Positions 19,521-29,095 of a stretch of DNA of 64,000 bases are shown here, piece after piece (the first letter of the stretch is position 1; every line of letters starts with the position of its first letter). Below the pieces are notes generated by a model. The model worked only from the letters and a program-made list of their open reading frames with translations. It had not been told where the DNA came from and searched no databases. The stretch is from assembly GCF_000213655.1 (NCBI RefSeq), contig NC_015554.1, positions 2,356,001-2,420,000 on the forward strand, given 5' to 3'. Position numbers and translations under genes: made by a program. Source of the DNA: Alteromonas naphthalenivorans (GTDB lineage: Bacteria; Pseudomonadota; Gammaproteobacteria; Enterobacterales; Alteromonadaceae).

Positions 19521-20098
19521 TTACTGGTATCCCTGTATTGTAGAGGCCCTACTTGGCTGATAATTTTTGCTGGCACACCCGCTATGGTTAAATTACTACC
19601 AAAACTTTTGTTAACTACCGCATTCGCGCCCATGCCTACATTGCTACCTATTTCGATATCACCATAAGCTTTTACGCCAGGTCCAATGTAACAGTCGTCT
19701 CCTATTTTCGGTGCTTTCGAGCCGTCGTTTATATCAGCTCCAATATTAACACATACATGTATTCTACAATTGCAACCAATCTTAGCATTTGAATTAACTA
19801 CGATAGTGCCAGCGTGGGCAATAGATAAGCCCGGACCAAAGACATTAGGTGGTATTGAAAAGCCTAACTTTCTTCCCTTCCGTCGCAGGTCTAATCTAAG
19901 ATATACGGTAAATAGCTTACCTAAAGGAGAACGTTTACAATTTATATAGTATTCAAGTTTTCTTAGTTTTTTTTGAAACGCCCAAATATCGTGAGTAAGC
20001 TTATTTTTAAGGCTTGGCACTATATTAAGCGCTTTTAAATCAGCCTCTAAAAAGAATTTATAATCTTTTTTACTGTTAATTTGCATTGGCGAGCACAC
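19517..20098 (-). CDS. Hexapeptide-repeat acetyltransferase, serine acetyltransferase-like
   Basis: The 193-residue protein has a left-handed beta-helix C-terminal half with hexapeptide repeats (IVVNSNAKIGCNCRIHVCVNIG, PKIGDDCYIGPGVKAYGDIEIG) and the HAGTIVVN active-site region seen in CysE-like enzymes. It probably O-acetylates a sugar of the EPS rather than serine, judging from context. The GTG at 20098 overlaps the polymerase stop by 23 bp; an ATG at 20086 is an equally possible start. Confidence 0.85.
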   Translation of the reverse strand: MCSPMQINSKKDYKFFLEADLKALNIVPSLKNKLTHDIWAFQKKLRKLEYYINCKRSPLGKLFTVYLRLDLRRKGRKLGFSIPPNVFGPGLSIAHAGTIVVNSNAKIGCNCRIHVCVNIGADINDGSKAPKIGDDCYIGPGVKAYGDIEIGSNVGMGANAVVNKSFGSNLTIAGVPAKIISQVGPLQYRDTSK

Positions 20099-21395
20099 TT
20101 GGTTTTTGTTTTAAACTTAATTGCCGAGTTTTCGCCTTCGCACCGAAAACTAAAGAACAGAAAATAGAGAAAAATATCAACCCCTCTATATTCCAAAGCG
20201 GCATGGTTGCTAAATTCATCGTTAAAAAGCCTAAAAATGATAGAATCAATATTTTCGATAGCTTTTTATCTTTTAAACTAAGCGGCTGTAAAATCATGAA
20301 CACACATAAAAGAATAAAACTGCATAGTCCTAAAACACCATACTCATACAAATAGGAAACAAATGTATTATGCGCGTATAAAGTAAAACTAGACTTCCAA
20401 GAGTCTGGGCCAAAACCAAATATTTGATTTAAACCATCCGCGTTTGCAAAAGCATTAATATATTGACTCCAAATGAATACCCTAGCAGACATAATATCTT
20501 TTTCAGCTTCACTAAAATATATCGGGGCTTTTGTAATAAGGTCCAAATTGCCTAGCATTAAGCCTACATCGGCGAAACGTTCTTGCATAGTGAATGATAA
20601 AGCCATAAAAACCATAGCGAAAAGCATGGCTACGATAGTAAGTACTGGCGCTTTCTGTGAAGGTTTAAGTCGCTGTTCAATAAGTGTGAAATAAAATACG
20701 GCTGCAATTGGAAGTATTGTGAGTATAGATGTTCTGTAATTTACTAATATGAGTAAAAATACGGCTAACGTGAACAAACTAGTTCTAAATCGAATAGTGC
20801 CTCGCTCGATAAGACCCACAACAAATATGAATGACACTATTATCATAGAAAATGCAGCTTCATGATTATATCCGCCAATGTAACTAGTTGAACCGTCGGC
20901 TTCGGCTGACTTTGCATGACCTAACAATACTGAAAACACCTGCAAAGCAAGAGGCATAGCAAAAGCTACCAATAGCTTTTTAAACGTTTCATTCTGCCCT
21001 TGGCTGCGTATAGATAAAAACAACGCTCCGGCCAACACTAAGAAATAACACCATTTCACCAATACATTAATGGTGCCGGGAATTTGCATATTCACAAAGC
21101 CACTTGCTGCAATAGCAGTAAAGAATATATAAAAAGGAAACAGTTTTTTTAACGTAAAAACAGCGGTTGGAATCAATAACAAACCTAAACCAGCCACCCC
21201 TATGCTACCTAAAGCATTTATTGAAAAACCCGCCACTAAAGAGGGGTAAGTAACAGTGTGGAATGCAGATAGGAAGTAGCGTAACCATATTGCGCAAATG
21301 GCAAAGGCTAAATACTTGTTGCAGTTACCGGTAATGGTTCTATACACCATTATTAGGCTAATAAACCCTACCAGTAGTTTGATTGCTTCAAACAT
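20076..21395 (-). CDS. Wzy/O-antigen ligase-family polymerase
   Basis: The 439-residue protein has about 10-12 membrane spans and, between late spans, the long periplasmic loop typical of the Wzy_C/WaaL family, ending in FGFGPDSWKSSFTLYAHNTFVSYLYEYGVLG; the conserved HNxF near a G-rich stretch marks the family. It should join repeat units on the periplasmic side of the inner membrane. It lies 6 bp after the first GT4 gene of the operon. A second family member (26407-27819) is present, so roles may be divided between polymerase and ligase. Confidence 0.85.
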   Translation of the reverse strand: MFEAIKLLVGFISLIMVYRTITGNCNKYLAFAICAIWLRYFLSAFHTVTYPSLVAGFSINALGSIGVAGLGLLLIPTAVFTLKKLFPFYIFFTAIAASGFVNMQIPGTINVLVKWCYFLVLAGALFLSIRSQGQNETFKKLLVAFAMPLALQVFSVLLGHAKSAEADGSTSYIGGYNHEAAFSMIIVSFIFVVGLIERGTIRFRTSLFTLAVFLLILVNYRTSILTILPIAAVFYFTLIEQRLKPSQKAPVLTIVAMLFAMVFMALSFTMQERFADVGLMLGNLDLITKAPIYFSEAEKDIMSARVFIWSQYINAFANADGLNQIFGFGPDSWKSSFTLYAHNTFVSYLYEYGVLGLCSFILLCVFMILQPLSLKDKKLSKILILSFLGFLTMNLATMPLWNIEGLIFFSIFCSLVFGAKAKTRQLSLKQKPSVLANAN

Positions 21396-21401
21396 AATTA
21401 G

Positions 21402-22538
21402 TTAGTCATCTTTTTCTAAAATGGCACTTACCCGCTTGTGAAAAGCGGCATAAGAAAACTGCTGCGCGCATGCTTGGCTTTTTTCAACATATCGCGCTCT
21501 GTTAGCGCTACCTTTGAATAACACCAATGCATCGGCAACACCTTGTGCGTTGTTTAACTCACACAGTATGCCATTCTTTTCTTCGCTGGCACCAGAAACT
21601 TGGTAAGGGTATTGTTCGGCAATAATTTCAGCCGGGCCCGACTCGCAATTTGTTGCAATTACCGGTTTGTTCAAACACATGGCTTCCACTATGGCATTGG
21701 GGAAACCTTCTGCATTACTGGTGGAAACAAAATATTCTGCTTTGGCCACGTACGGGTAAGGGTTTGGCTTAAAACCTAAAAAATGTACTCTATCTGCAAT
21801 GCCAAGTGTTTTAGCTAGCGCTTTAAGCATGGCCTCTTCATCGCCCACGCCCAAAATAACTAAGTCTTCAACAATATCGGCCTTGGCGTAAGCGCTTAAC
21901 AACAATGAAAAGTTTTTGTTTTTAACTAACCGCCCTACCCCAATAATGTATGGCGCTTTAGGAATATCGGTTACCGCTTCACTTGCTAGTTCGTGCAGCT
22001 GCTCAATATCGTACGGGTTATATAACAAGGATACTTTAGGTTCTGGCACCGCATAGTTTTCAATTAAATCGGCTTTTACACCTTCAGACACTGCCACCAC
22101 ATTATCAGCCCGCTTGTACAAAAGCTTAACTAAAAAGCGACTAATACCGTCTTTTAAACCACCCGACAAATGGCTAGTAGTATTTACACGTTCACTAATA
22201 ATGGCGCGGTAGCCTAACGACTTTGCTATCGCTATATTTAAAAAATTACTGCGCGTTAAAAAGCTAAAACAAATTTGAGGGCTTAGGGTTTTAAGTAACG
22301 GTTTTAACTGTTGATAACCGGCTTTAAGGCTACCGTTACTGGTTAGTACTGTTTTGGTAACATAAGGGGGGCACTGCTGACTTTCTTCCAGCGTGTCTAA
22401 CAAAACAAGATAAACAGGCACGTTTGCATGTGAAAAGTAGTCTTCCATGATTGCTAGCAATTTTGCCATTACCCGTTCGGCACCACCGCCTTCTAAGGAA
22501 TTAATAATAAACACTACTGGGCGGTTACTAGTTAGCAT
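21402..22538 (-). CDS. GT4 family glycosyltransferase
   Basis: The 378-residue protein begins VVFIINSLEGGGAERVM, the well-known GT4 N-terminal loop, and carries VGRLVKNKNFSLLLSAY and the E-x7-E motif in TSNAEGFPNAIVEAMCLNKPV. It is the first gene of the minus-strand EPS operon (22538 to 13109), so its promoter governs the whole set. An AAGGATA ribosome site precedes the ATG. Confidence 0.92.
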   Translation of the reverse strand: MLTSNRPVVFIINSLEGGGAERVMAKLLAIMEDYFSHANVPVYLVLLDTLEESQQCPPYVTKTVLTSNGSLKAGYQQLKPLLKTLSPQICFSFLTRSNFLNIAIAKSLGYRAIISERVNTTSHLSGGLKDGISRFLVKLLYKRADNVVAVSEGVKADLIENYAVPEPKVSLLYNPYDIEQLHELASEAVTDIPKAPYIIGVGRLVKNKNFSLLLSAYAKADIVEDLVILGVGDEEAMLKALAKTLGIADRVHFLGFKPNPYPYVAKAEYFVSTSNAEGFPNAIVEAMCLNKPVIATNCESGPAEIIAEQYPYQVSGASEEKNGILCELNNAQGVADALVLFKGSANRARYVEKSQACAQQFSYAAFHKRVSAILEKDD

Positions 22539-23009
22539 GAAACTTCATTATCCTTGTCATTAGACTAAATGCTAACGCTAAGTTTAGCACAGCTCGATTT
22601 TAGTTTTGTAGTAAAATTACAACAGAGCAAGCTGCATTACTTTAAGCTTGCGAATGTGCAGTACAAAAAACGGAATATACTCTAGTTAGTATTTGGCTCT
22701 TGTTTTGTTCCGGTTATTACTATGCACTATTGCGCAAAGTTTAGTAAATGGTAATACCATCTATACATATGGAATATGCCAATTACACGCATGAACCCCA
22801 TGTATGAACCCTATACATGAACCATGCCAAATATCGGTATTATTATGTTTACGTGCTTTACCTTGTTGAAATAACTTTCAACTTTTGTATAAGTTTGACA
22901 TTATCAATTTACTGCCACATGTTTACTATACTATGAAGTGGTTAACGTTTTCTTACAGCTATTATTTTAATAAACTCGTCTCATAATGGTGCATTAAGGC
23001 TCAATTGGC
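22539..23009. other. Divergent promoter region between EPS operon and lapG
   Basis: This 471-bp region separates the minus-strand GT4 operon from plus-strand lapG. It contains the palindrome at 22606-22622, described separately. A short degenerate repeat (CATGAACC three times within about 22790-22828) is of unknown meaning. No open frame looks real. Confidence 0.6.
22606..22622. promoter_or_regulatory. Palindromic operator candidate TTGTAGT-AAA-ATTACAA
   Basis: Two 7-bp arms with a 3-bp spacer, one mismatch. The identical arrangement with perfect arms occurs at 34273-34289, upstream of the priming transferase. This copy is 68 bp upstream of the GT4 start at 22538, with a possible -10 (TAAACT, minus strand, 22586-22581). 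Shared, spaced arms before two EPS transcription units suggest a binding site for an EPS regulator. Confidence 0.55.
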
Positions 23010-23708
23010 ATGACAACCCGCTACGCGCGTAAAACTTACCGACGAACCTGTATTTATGCCCTAGTGGGGCTGTTTTTAGGTATGACATCTTTGGTTATCG
23101 CGCAACAAAAAAACATATTTACTAAAGAGGTTTACAGCCGAGTTGAAGCCCTGTTTGGTAAAAATGGTGCGGCTGATGTTGCAAAGTGGCGACAACTAGT
23201 AGACAACATTGAGAACGACGATATTGATGAAAAACTTTACCAAGTGAATCGCTTTTTCAATCGATTCGATTTTGTAGATGATCTAAGGCACTGGCGCCAA
23301 CCCGATTACTGGGCCACGCCAATCGAGTTTATTGGAACGGGCGCTGGCGACTGTGAAGATTATTCAATTGCCAAATACTTTTCGTTAATAGAACTTGGTA
23401 TTCCTAAATCGCAACTTCGGCTTATGTATGTAACCGCGTTAGAGTTAAACCAACCTCATATGGTGTTAGCCTATTACCCAAGCCCTACTTCTGTTCCTTT
23501 AGTGCTTGATAATATTAACCGCCGAATACTGCCAGCAAACCAACGGCGCGACCTTGCGCCTGTTTATAGTTTTAACGGTGATGGTCTATGGGCGGCGAAG
23601 TCTATGGGAACAGGCAGAAAATTAAGAGGCAGCGGCCCCATGAAAATGTGGGACGACATGATAGATCGTTTAAACAGCGTAATGCTCGGAGATACACAAG
23701 AACAATGA
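23010..23708 (+). CDS. lapG: LapG-type periplasmic cysteine protease
   Basis: The 232-residue protein has an N-terminal membrane/signal segment (CIYALVGLFLGMTSLVIAQ) and then the bacterial transglutaminase-like cysteine protease domain. The triad is visible: Cys 115 in GAGDCEDYSIAKY, His 150 in QPHMVLAYY and Asp 167 in LVLDNIN. Asp 114 and Glu 116 match the calcium-binding positions of known LapG. LapG cuts large surface adhesins near their N-terminus when c-di-GMP is low. It overlaps lapD by 4 bp. Its adhesin substrate (LapA type) is not in the window. Confidence 0.93.
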   Translation: MTTRYARKTYRRTCIYALVGLFLGMTSLVIAQQKNIFTKEVYSRVEALFGKNGAADVAKWRQLVDNIENDDIDEKLYQVNRFFNRFDFVDDLRHWRQPDYWATPIEFIGTGAGDCEDYSIAKYFSLIELGIPKSQLRLMYVTALELNQPHMVLAYYPSPTSVPLVLDNINRRILPANQRRDLAPVYSFNGDGLWAAKSMGTGRKLRGSGPMKMWDDMIDRLNSVMLGDTQEQ

Positions 23709-25648
23709 AATTATCTACCCAACTAAGCGTTAGCTTACTTATTTTTTTACTGGCCGTGTTCGCCGGTTCCTTTTTTATTAACGTAAAAATGACCAAAGAA
23801 TACGTGAATGAACAACTTGCTACCCACGCACAAGACACCGCCACATCGCTAGGTTTAGCCATGGCACCCTATATAACGCAAGAAAATGGTCAGGCTGTAG
23901 CTGAAACCATGGTGAACGCCATATTCGACAGGGGCTACTACCAAACTATTTCGGTTAAAGACGCCAGCGGGAATACCCTTATTATTCGTCAAAACCCGAA
24001 TAAAATAGATACCGTACCAAATTGGTTTACCGAAGCGGTACACGTTACCCCGCCGGTAAAAAACACCGAACTTAACGATGGTTGGACAATGGCAGGGCAA
24101 CTTACCGTACAAAGCCACCCAGGCCTTGCGAATGAAAAGCTATGGGATAGCATTACCCAAAGTGCATTAATGTTTTTTATTGCCTTTGTTATTGCCTACT
24201 TGGTGCTGTTGGTTATTATTCGCCAAATTACCAAACCCTTAGAAATTGTTACCCAAAAAATAGGCGATATTCAAAACCAAAAGTTTTCTGAAATTGACTA
24301 TCAACCTTTTACTAAGGAATTTTCTTTTATCACGCTAGCTGTAAATAAGTTGTCTAGAGCAGTAGAAAGCATGTTCAAAGAACTTACTGCACGGGCTGAA
24401 CAATTCAAGGCAATTGCGTATGGCGACAGCTTAACCGGGCTTTCTAATAGAAATGCCTTTAATCGACACATGAATGCACTATTAAGTGGCGCAGCTACGG
24501 TAGAAGAAGGTTACGTGGTGTTGATTAGATTAACGCAGCTTGCTCGGGTAAATAATTTACTGGGCGGCGCTGAAGGTGATGAATATGTTAGCGCGGCTGC
24601 GAAAAAGCTGAAACTGGCCGCCATGCAATTTCCAGATAAGGTAACGCTTTTTAGAGTATCGGGCTCCGACTTTGCCATATTAATGGAAGCAGTATCGCAA
24701 CAAGAGTGCGAAAAAAGACTGAAAAGCCTTAGCGATGAAATGAATAAAATAGATTTTCTTAAAGACGGCGATAAAACAGCGTGGATTGGCGCAGCTAAAT
24801 ATTCTAGTGAAAATAGCTTTGCTGAAGTTATGGAAAAAGCAGATAGCGCACTATTAGCGGCAACTAAGTTAGACAGAGGCTGGCAGTTTGCTTCAGAGCT
24901 AACTTACATTCATAGCAATACTGAATGGCGTGAAAGGCTAAACAATATTCTGTTACAACAGTATGCCGATATTTTAATACAGCCTATTTTTAGTACCGAG
25001 AATAAAGCCCCGTGTTATTACGAAGGGTTCGCGCGCTTTAAAGATGTGTCTACCAATACCGATATACCTATGTCACAGTTAATTCCTGCATCGGAGCGGC
25101 TGCACCTTATTCCTCAAGTAGATAGGTTGGTAACGTCTCTGGTAGTCAGTAAACTCATGGCCTCTCCTCACACGGTAGCGGTAAACATTGCCACTGCATC
25201 AATAGCGAATGCCGACTTTTGCCAATGGCTTGGTGGTTATCTTCTTGAACACAAGTCATTGTGCGACAGATTAGCGTTTGAAATTGAAGACTCCGCCATT
25301 ATTTATTATAGGGAAGCTACCCTTAAATTTTGCGATATGGTTAAAAAAGCAGGATGCACCATTACTATTGAACATTTTGGCGACAATCTTGCATCATTAA
25401 GCGGGTTAAGGGCGATTCAACCCGATTTTGTAAAAATATCCGGCAAATTGACCAAGGATATTCATGAAGACAAAGACAATCAGCTATTTGTTAGCAGCTT
25501 AGTAAGTATTGCGAATGGGTTACACATTAAAGTGATAGCCGAGCTGGTTGAAAGCGAGTTAGAAAGTAACACTCTTAGTAAGCTGCAGGTTGTTTATCAG
25601 CAAGGCTATCACTTTGCAAAGCCCACAGCTTGGCGCTTAGGGAAATAA
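23705..25648 (+). CDS. lapD: LapD-type c-di-GMP receptor
   Basis: Starting at the ATG overlapping the lapG stop gives 647 residues; an upstream extension to 23588 would read through lapG in another frame. A first membrane span (about 8-28), a periplasmic LapD_MoxY domain with Trp 127 in the loop that in known LapD holds LapG, a second span (about 153-173) and a HAMP region follow. The GGDEF domain is degenerate (SGSDF, 319-323) and so is the EAL domain (EGF at 440-442 in place of EAL), so it should bind but not make or cut c-di-GMP. When c-di-GMP is bound it sequesters LapG and keeps the adhesin on the surface. Confidence 0.92.
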   Translation: MKLSTQLSVSLLIFLLAVFAGSFFINVKMTKEYVNEQLATHAQDTATSLGLAMAPYITQENGQAVAETMVNAIFDRGYYQTISVKDASGNTLIIRQNPNKIDTVPNWFTEAVHVTPPVKNTELNDGWTMAGQLTVQSHPGLANEKLWDSITQSALMFFIAFVIAYLVLLVIIRQITKPLEIVTQKIGDIQNQKFSEIDYQPFTKEFSFITLAVNKLSRAVESMFKELTARAEQFKAIAYGDSLTGLSNRNAFNRHMNALLSGAATVEEGYVVLIRLTQLARVNNLLGGAEGDEYVSAAAKKLKLAAMQFPDKVTLFRVSGSDFAILMEAVSQQECEKRLKSLSDEMNKIDFLKDGDKTAWIGAAKYSSENSFAEVMEKADSALLAATKLDRGWQFASELTYIHSNTEWRERLNNILLQQYADILIQPIFSTENKAPCYYEGFARFKDVSTNTDIPMSQLIPASERLHLIPQVDRLVTSLVVSKLMASPHTVAVNIATASIANADFCQWLGGYLLEHKSLCDRLAFEIEDSAIIYYREATLKFCDMVKKAGCTITIEHFGDNLASLSGLRAIQPDFVKISGKLTKDIHEDKDNQLFVSSLVSIANGLHIKVIAELVESELESNTLSKLQVVYQQGYHFAKPTAWRLGK

Positions 25649-25763
25649 TTTAAGTAGCTAGTTTATTGGCGGCTTTCACAGCAAATAAAGCTAAGACAAC
25701 GGGCGTTCATTTGGTATACAATACCCAGTGTATGCAAACCAATTTTTCGAAGTAGGAACTATT

Positions 25764-26342
25764 ATGCGCAATAGATTTATTTTTTCATTAGTAATGAGTG
25801 TGCTTATTGCTATTTCGCCAGTGGCTATAGCACAAGACAGCGCAGGTAGCGTTCCAGGTTTGCAAATTAGAGCCCAGTTAATTGATGCTATCGATGGTGG
25901 TACCGCAGCTGAAACTGCAGCCGCATCAATCAGCAATGATATTTTAAGTAATGGTATGCCAACCATTTCACAATCAAACCTTTCATATCTTCAAACTAAG
26001 CCGGCTGAGTTTGAAAACATGACAGGTTTATTGAGCGACAGCGCGACTGGATTTGAGCTTGCAATCGCTGGGTTCGGATCTTTACCAGAGCAGCCATCGG
26101 AAGTGGTGACTATATCTATGATCCTGTTCCCTGAAGATGCCAACGAAATTTACAACATTGCATTGCAAACCGGTGTAATTAGTGCAGAAGATGCACTTTT
26201 GGCTGCGATTAATGCAGGTATCGATACCTCAACACTTACCGCTACTGCGGCAGGGGCTGCTGGCAACGATGTATCTCCATTAGGTGTAGGTACTGGTGCT
26301 GCAGGTGCGGGTGGTGGCGATACCACGGTTTCAGCAAACTAA
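25764..26342 (+). CDS. Exported Ala/Gly-rich protein of unknown function
   Basis: I start at 25764 because AGGAA precedes this ATG and a signal peptide follows directly (MRNRFIFSLVMSVLIAIS...AIA). The mature part has about 170 residues, rich in Ala, Gly, Ser and Thr, with a C-terminal stretch of Gly and Ala (GAAGAGGGDTTVSAN). No domain is recognised. It lies between lapD and a Wzy-like gene, which suggests a role in the matrix or in EPS export. It lacks the features of a LapA adhesin (too short, no RTX repeats). Confidence 0.7.
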   Translation: MRNRFIFSLVMSVLIAISPVAIAQDSAGSVPGLQIRAQLIDAIDGGTAAETAAASISNDILSNGMPTISQSNLSYLQTKPAEFENMTGLLSDSATGFELAIAGFGSLPEQPSEVVTISMILFPEDANEIYNIALQTGVISAEDALLAAINAGIDTSTLTATAAGAAGNDVSPLGVGTGAAGAGGGDTTVSAN

Positions 26343-26406
26343 GTTTGTATTATAGTTAAACTCTGTGTTGGTGATCGTTAGTGGTAGTAAGAAGTGGCGA
26401 TAGTGA

Positions 26407-27819
26407 ATGCTGAGTATTAATAATAGAAAAACCGAAAAGCTTCTTTTCGGTTTTCTTTTATTTACCCTTTTTTGGCTGCCTATTCCTTTAGGTGCTAATA
26501 GGCCATGGGCTTGGGCCCTTATGCAAATTTCCGTTTTTTGTATAAGTGCATCGTTAATGGCCTTTCATTTTCGCACCATTACTGTTGTAGTTCGCCAATA
26601 TCGTGTTTTTGTTCTGCTTTGGCTATTATTTCTTGCTTGGCAGTTATTAAACTTAGTTCCCCTACCCGCCTCACTTATTGCCAGCCTACGGCCAGAAAAA
26701 CTTTTACCTGAATACGCTAACGTATCGGCTGATACCAGTTGGTTACCCCTTAGTTTTGATGTAGGCCAAAGCCAAATAGTATTTTTAAAATCTCTTTGTT
26801 ATTGCCTGCTTTTTTTCAGTGTTTTAGCCTTGGTACGCTCTACTTCTCGGTTGAAACTAGTGTTAATCACCATTAGTGCAAGCGGTATATTTCAAGCCAT
26901 TTATGGGTCGCTAGAGGTATTGTCGGGCATTGAATACAGCCTAGTATTCAAACAACCGGTTACTCACATTGCTACTGGCAGCTTCATTTACAAAAACCAT
27001 TTTGCAAACTACTTGCTGCTTACATTGTGTGCTGCGCTAGGTTATCTGATTGCCAGTTTAGGTGATGACGATGGGCTATCAAAACGAGAGCGCCTTAGAA
27101 AATGGCTTAAGTTTTGGCTAGGCAATAAAGTGCTGTTTCGTATTGGCATAATTATTATGGTTATTGCACTGGTAATGTCGCGTTCACGAATGGGTAATAC
27201 GGCGTTTTTTGTTAGCATGACAATAACCGCAGCCATGGGTTTGTGGTATTTCAAGCCTAGACAAAAAAGCTACATTGCCTTGTTTGTTAGCATGCTCTTT
27301 ATCGACATTATGATAGTAAGTAGCGTGTTTGGGTTAAACGAAGTGAAAGAACGTCTTGAGCAGACCGATTTAACCCATGAAAGCCGAGACGAAGTGGTTA
27401 CCGATGCACTGCCCTTGCTAGCAAAATACTCACTAATAGGTACAGGAGGCGGAACCTTCTATACTGTGTACCCACAATATCAAAGTGAGAGTATTCAACA
27501 CTTTTACGATCATGCTCATAATGAATACTTACAGTTTAGTATTGAGTTTGGCGTTATTGGCGCACTACTAATGGGCGTATTTGTGTTGTTTTGCGGCATT
27601 AATGCGTTCAATGCTTTTCGTCAGCGCCACCACCCTCTTCCTCGCGGTTCGGCATTTGCGTGTTTTATGGCTATTATTGGTATGGCAATGCACACCAGCG
27701 TAGACTTTCCCTTACAAGCGCCTGCTAACACTGCTATCTTTATTACTCTACTTGCACTTGGTGCCATGAGTAATCGAATTCGGGTTCGACAATCAACAAC
27801 ACGTAGTCGTAAATCGTAA
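26407..27819 (+). CDS. O-antigen ligase/polymerase-family membrane protein
   Basis: The 470-residue protein has about 11 membrane spans and the Wzy_C family signature YDHAHNEYLQFSIEFGVIGALL, in which His and Asn lie in the catalytic periplasmic loop. It also has a GTGGGTFYTVYPQY stretch. It is either the true EPS polymerase, with 20076-21395 serving another step, or the reverse. It starts the plus-strand segment after the Ala/Gly-rich protein. Confidence 0.85.
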   Translation: MLSINNRKTEKLLFGFLLFTLFWLPIPLGANRPWAWALMQISVFCISASLMAFHFRTITVVVRQYRVFVLLWLLFLAWQLLNLVPLPASLIASLRPEKLLPEYANVSADTSWLPLSFDVGQSQIVFLKSLCYCLLFFSVLALVRSTSRLKLVLITISASGIFQAIYGSLEVLSGIEYSLVFKQPVTHIATGSFIYKNHFANYLLLTLCAALGYLIASLGDDDGLSKRERLRKWLKFWLGNKVLFRIGIIIMVIALVMSRSRMGNTAFFVSMTITAAMGLWYFKPRQKSYIALFVSMLFIDIMIVSSVFGLNEVKERLEQTDLTHESRDEVVTDALPLLAKYSLIGTGGGTFYTVYPQYQSESIQHFYDHAHNEYLQFSIEFGVIGALLMGVFVLFCGINAFNAFRQRHHPLPRGSAFACFMAIIGMAMHTSVDFPLQAPANTAIFITLLALGAMSNRIRVRQSTTRSRKS

Positions 27820-27905
27820 GTCGTAAAATTAGGTTTTTTTTGTAAGCGCCTAATTAGGGATTTCAATAAGTATTTACTAATGGATTCAGTTATGGAAAAT
27901 CAGTC

Positions 27906-28316
27906 GTGGTGTTAAAAGTTAATCACCCCATTCAGGAAGAACCTAACGTAAAGCACATGCTAGAAAGAATGCCCAAGCATGTGGCGAACTCGTTTAGTGA
28001 AGAGCAGCTTACCCATATTAATACCGCGTTAGCAGGCAGGCGCTGGGGCAAGCATAAGTTAGATTTACGTGGCACCCTTGGCATTGGCCATAGCCGCTTT
28101 TATTTTGTGCTGTTAGGCGGTAAAGATAAACGCGATCCTTCCCGTATAGAAAGTAAAATTGGCCAACTTACGTTAGCTTTCGGCTTTACCCTGTTTATTC
28201 TATTTTCATTACTGGTAGGTATGGTACTGCTGTACATATTGAAATCGTGGCTGGGTATTAACTTATTCGAAAACTATTCACTAGGCTTGTGGGATTGGCT
28301 TAAAAGCAAGTTTTAA
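27906..28316 (+). CDS. Small membrane protein of unknown function in the EPS locus
   Basis: The 136-residue product (GTG start, GGA upstream) has a charged N-terminal half (EEQLTHINTALAGRRWGKHKLDLRGTLGIGHSRFYFVLL) and one strong membrane span at about 95-115 (LAFGFTLFILFSLLVGMVLLYIL). The layout suggests a cytoplasmic domain anchored in the inner membrane. I do not recognise a family with certainty. Its position between the Wzy-like gene and the VpsP/Wzc block supports an EPS role. Confidence 0.7.
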   Translation: MVLKVNHPIQEEPNVKHMLERMPKHVANSFSEEQLTHINTALAGRRWGKHKLDLRGTLGIGHSRFYFVLLGGKDKRDPSRIESKIGQLTLAFGFTLFILFSLLVGMVLLYILKSWLGINLFENYSLGLWDWLKSKF

Positions 28317-28333
28317 ATGCGAGCGTAATAATA

Positions 28334-29095
28334 TTATTTGTAAGTAATGCAGTTGGGAATGCGTTTTCTTACTGGGTAAGCGGCCAAGCGCATCCATCGG
28401 CATGCAGGCTCTTCTGCATTATAGCTCACAATACTTTGCACTATTGCGTCTCTGCTATGAGGGTTTATCAACCCCAACTTCATATGGTGTTTTAACGGCT
28501 GAATAACCTTAATGTATTCAGGCGACCGTGCTGCATAATTCGCTAACCCGTACTCTACGATGAATTTGTGAACTATAGCGTCTTGTGGGCCTACCTGAAT
28601 GGCTTTATTCATATATTGATAGAAAGCGTCGTCTACTTCATTACGCTTCCATTTCACCGATGCTAACCCTATCCAGCTCGCAGGCCAAAGCGGGCGTAGC
28701 AATAAGCTGTGCTGGTAATTGCTAAAGGCCAGTTTCAAACTATTTATTTTTTCTTTTTCAGCAGCGTTTTCAACAGCACTTTCAGCAGTGCTTTTAGATA
28801 CAAAGGCTTGCCATTCATAAAGCTGACCACGCATTTGATAATAAAGCGCGTTATTGGGAAACATGGAAATGGCTGAATCTATTTTGGTAATAGCATCGCT
28901 TACTTTGCTAGCGGTTGCGCGCTCAGGATTATTCTGCCAAGCCTCTAATTGGTTGTTCACCCGATAATAATAGTTACCCGATATAAAAAACTGTGCGCTC
29001 CATATTACGCCCCATGCAGCTGTGATAAAAAACACAGAGCGCACCACACGTTTTATCAATAACTGATGACGCTCATACACGTTAGATAACGACAC
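28334..29095 (-). CDS. VpsP-like polysaccharide biosynthesis protein
   Basis: The 253-residue protein has one N-terminal membrane span (VFFITAAWGVIWSAQFFISG) and a periplasmic part with TPR-like helices (DAITKIDSAISMFPNNALYYQMRGQLYEWQAF, then SLLLRPLWPASWIGLASVKW). This is the layout of the VpsP family found in Vibrio-type polysaccharide loci. The exact role is unknown; it may scaffold the export complex. It overlaps the phosphatase gene by 14 bp and ends 18 bp from the convergent small membrane protein gene. Confidence 0.75.
   Translation of the reverse strand: MSLSNVYERHQLLIKRVVRSVFFITAAWGVIWSAQFFISGNYYYRVNNQLEAWQNNPERATASKVSDAITKIDSAISMFPNNALYYQMRGQLYEWQAFVSKSTAESAVENAAEKEKINSLKLAFSNYQHSLLLRPLWPASWIGLASVKWKRNEVDDAFYQYMNKAIQVGPQDAIVHKFIVEYGLANYAARSPEYIKVIQPLKHHMKLGLINPHSRDAIVQSIVSYNAEEPACRWMRLAAYPVRKRIPNCITYK

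Noticed and set aside
25764..26342. Exported Ala/Gly-rich protein as the LapA adhesin
   Set aside because: Only about 190 residues, no RTX or Ig-like repeats and no retention module.
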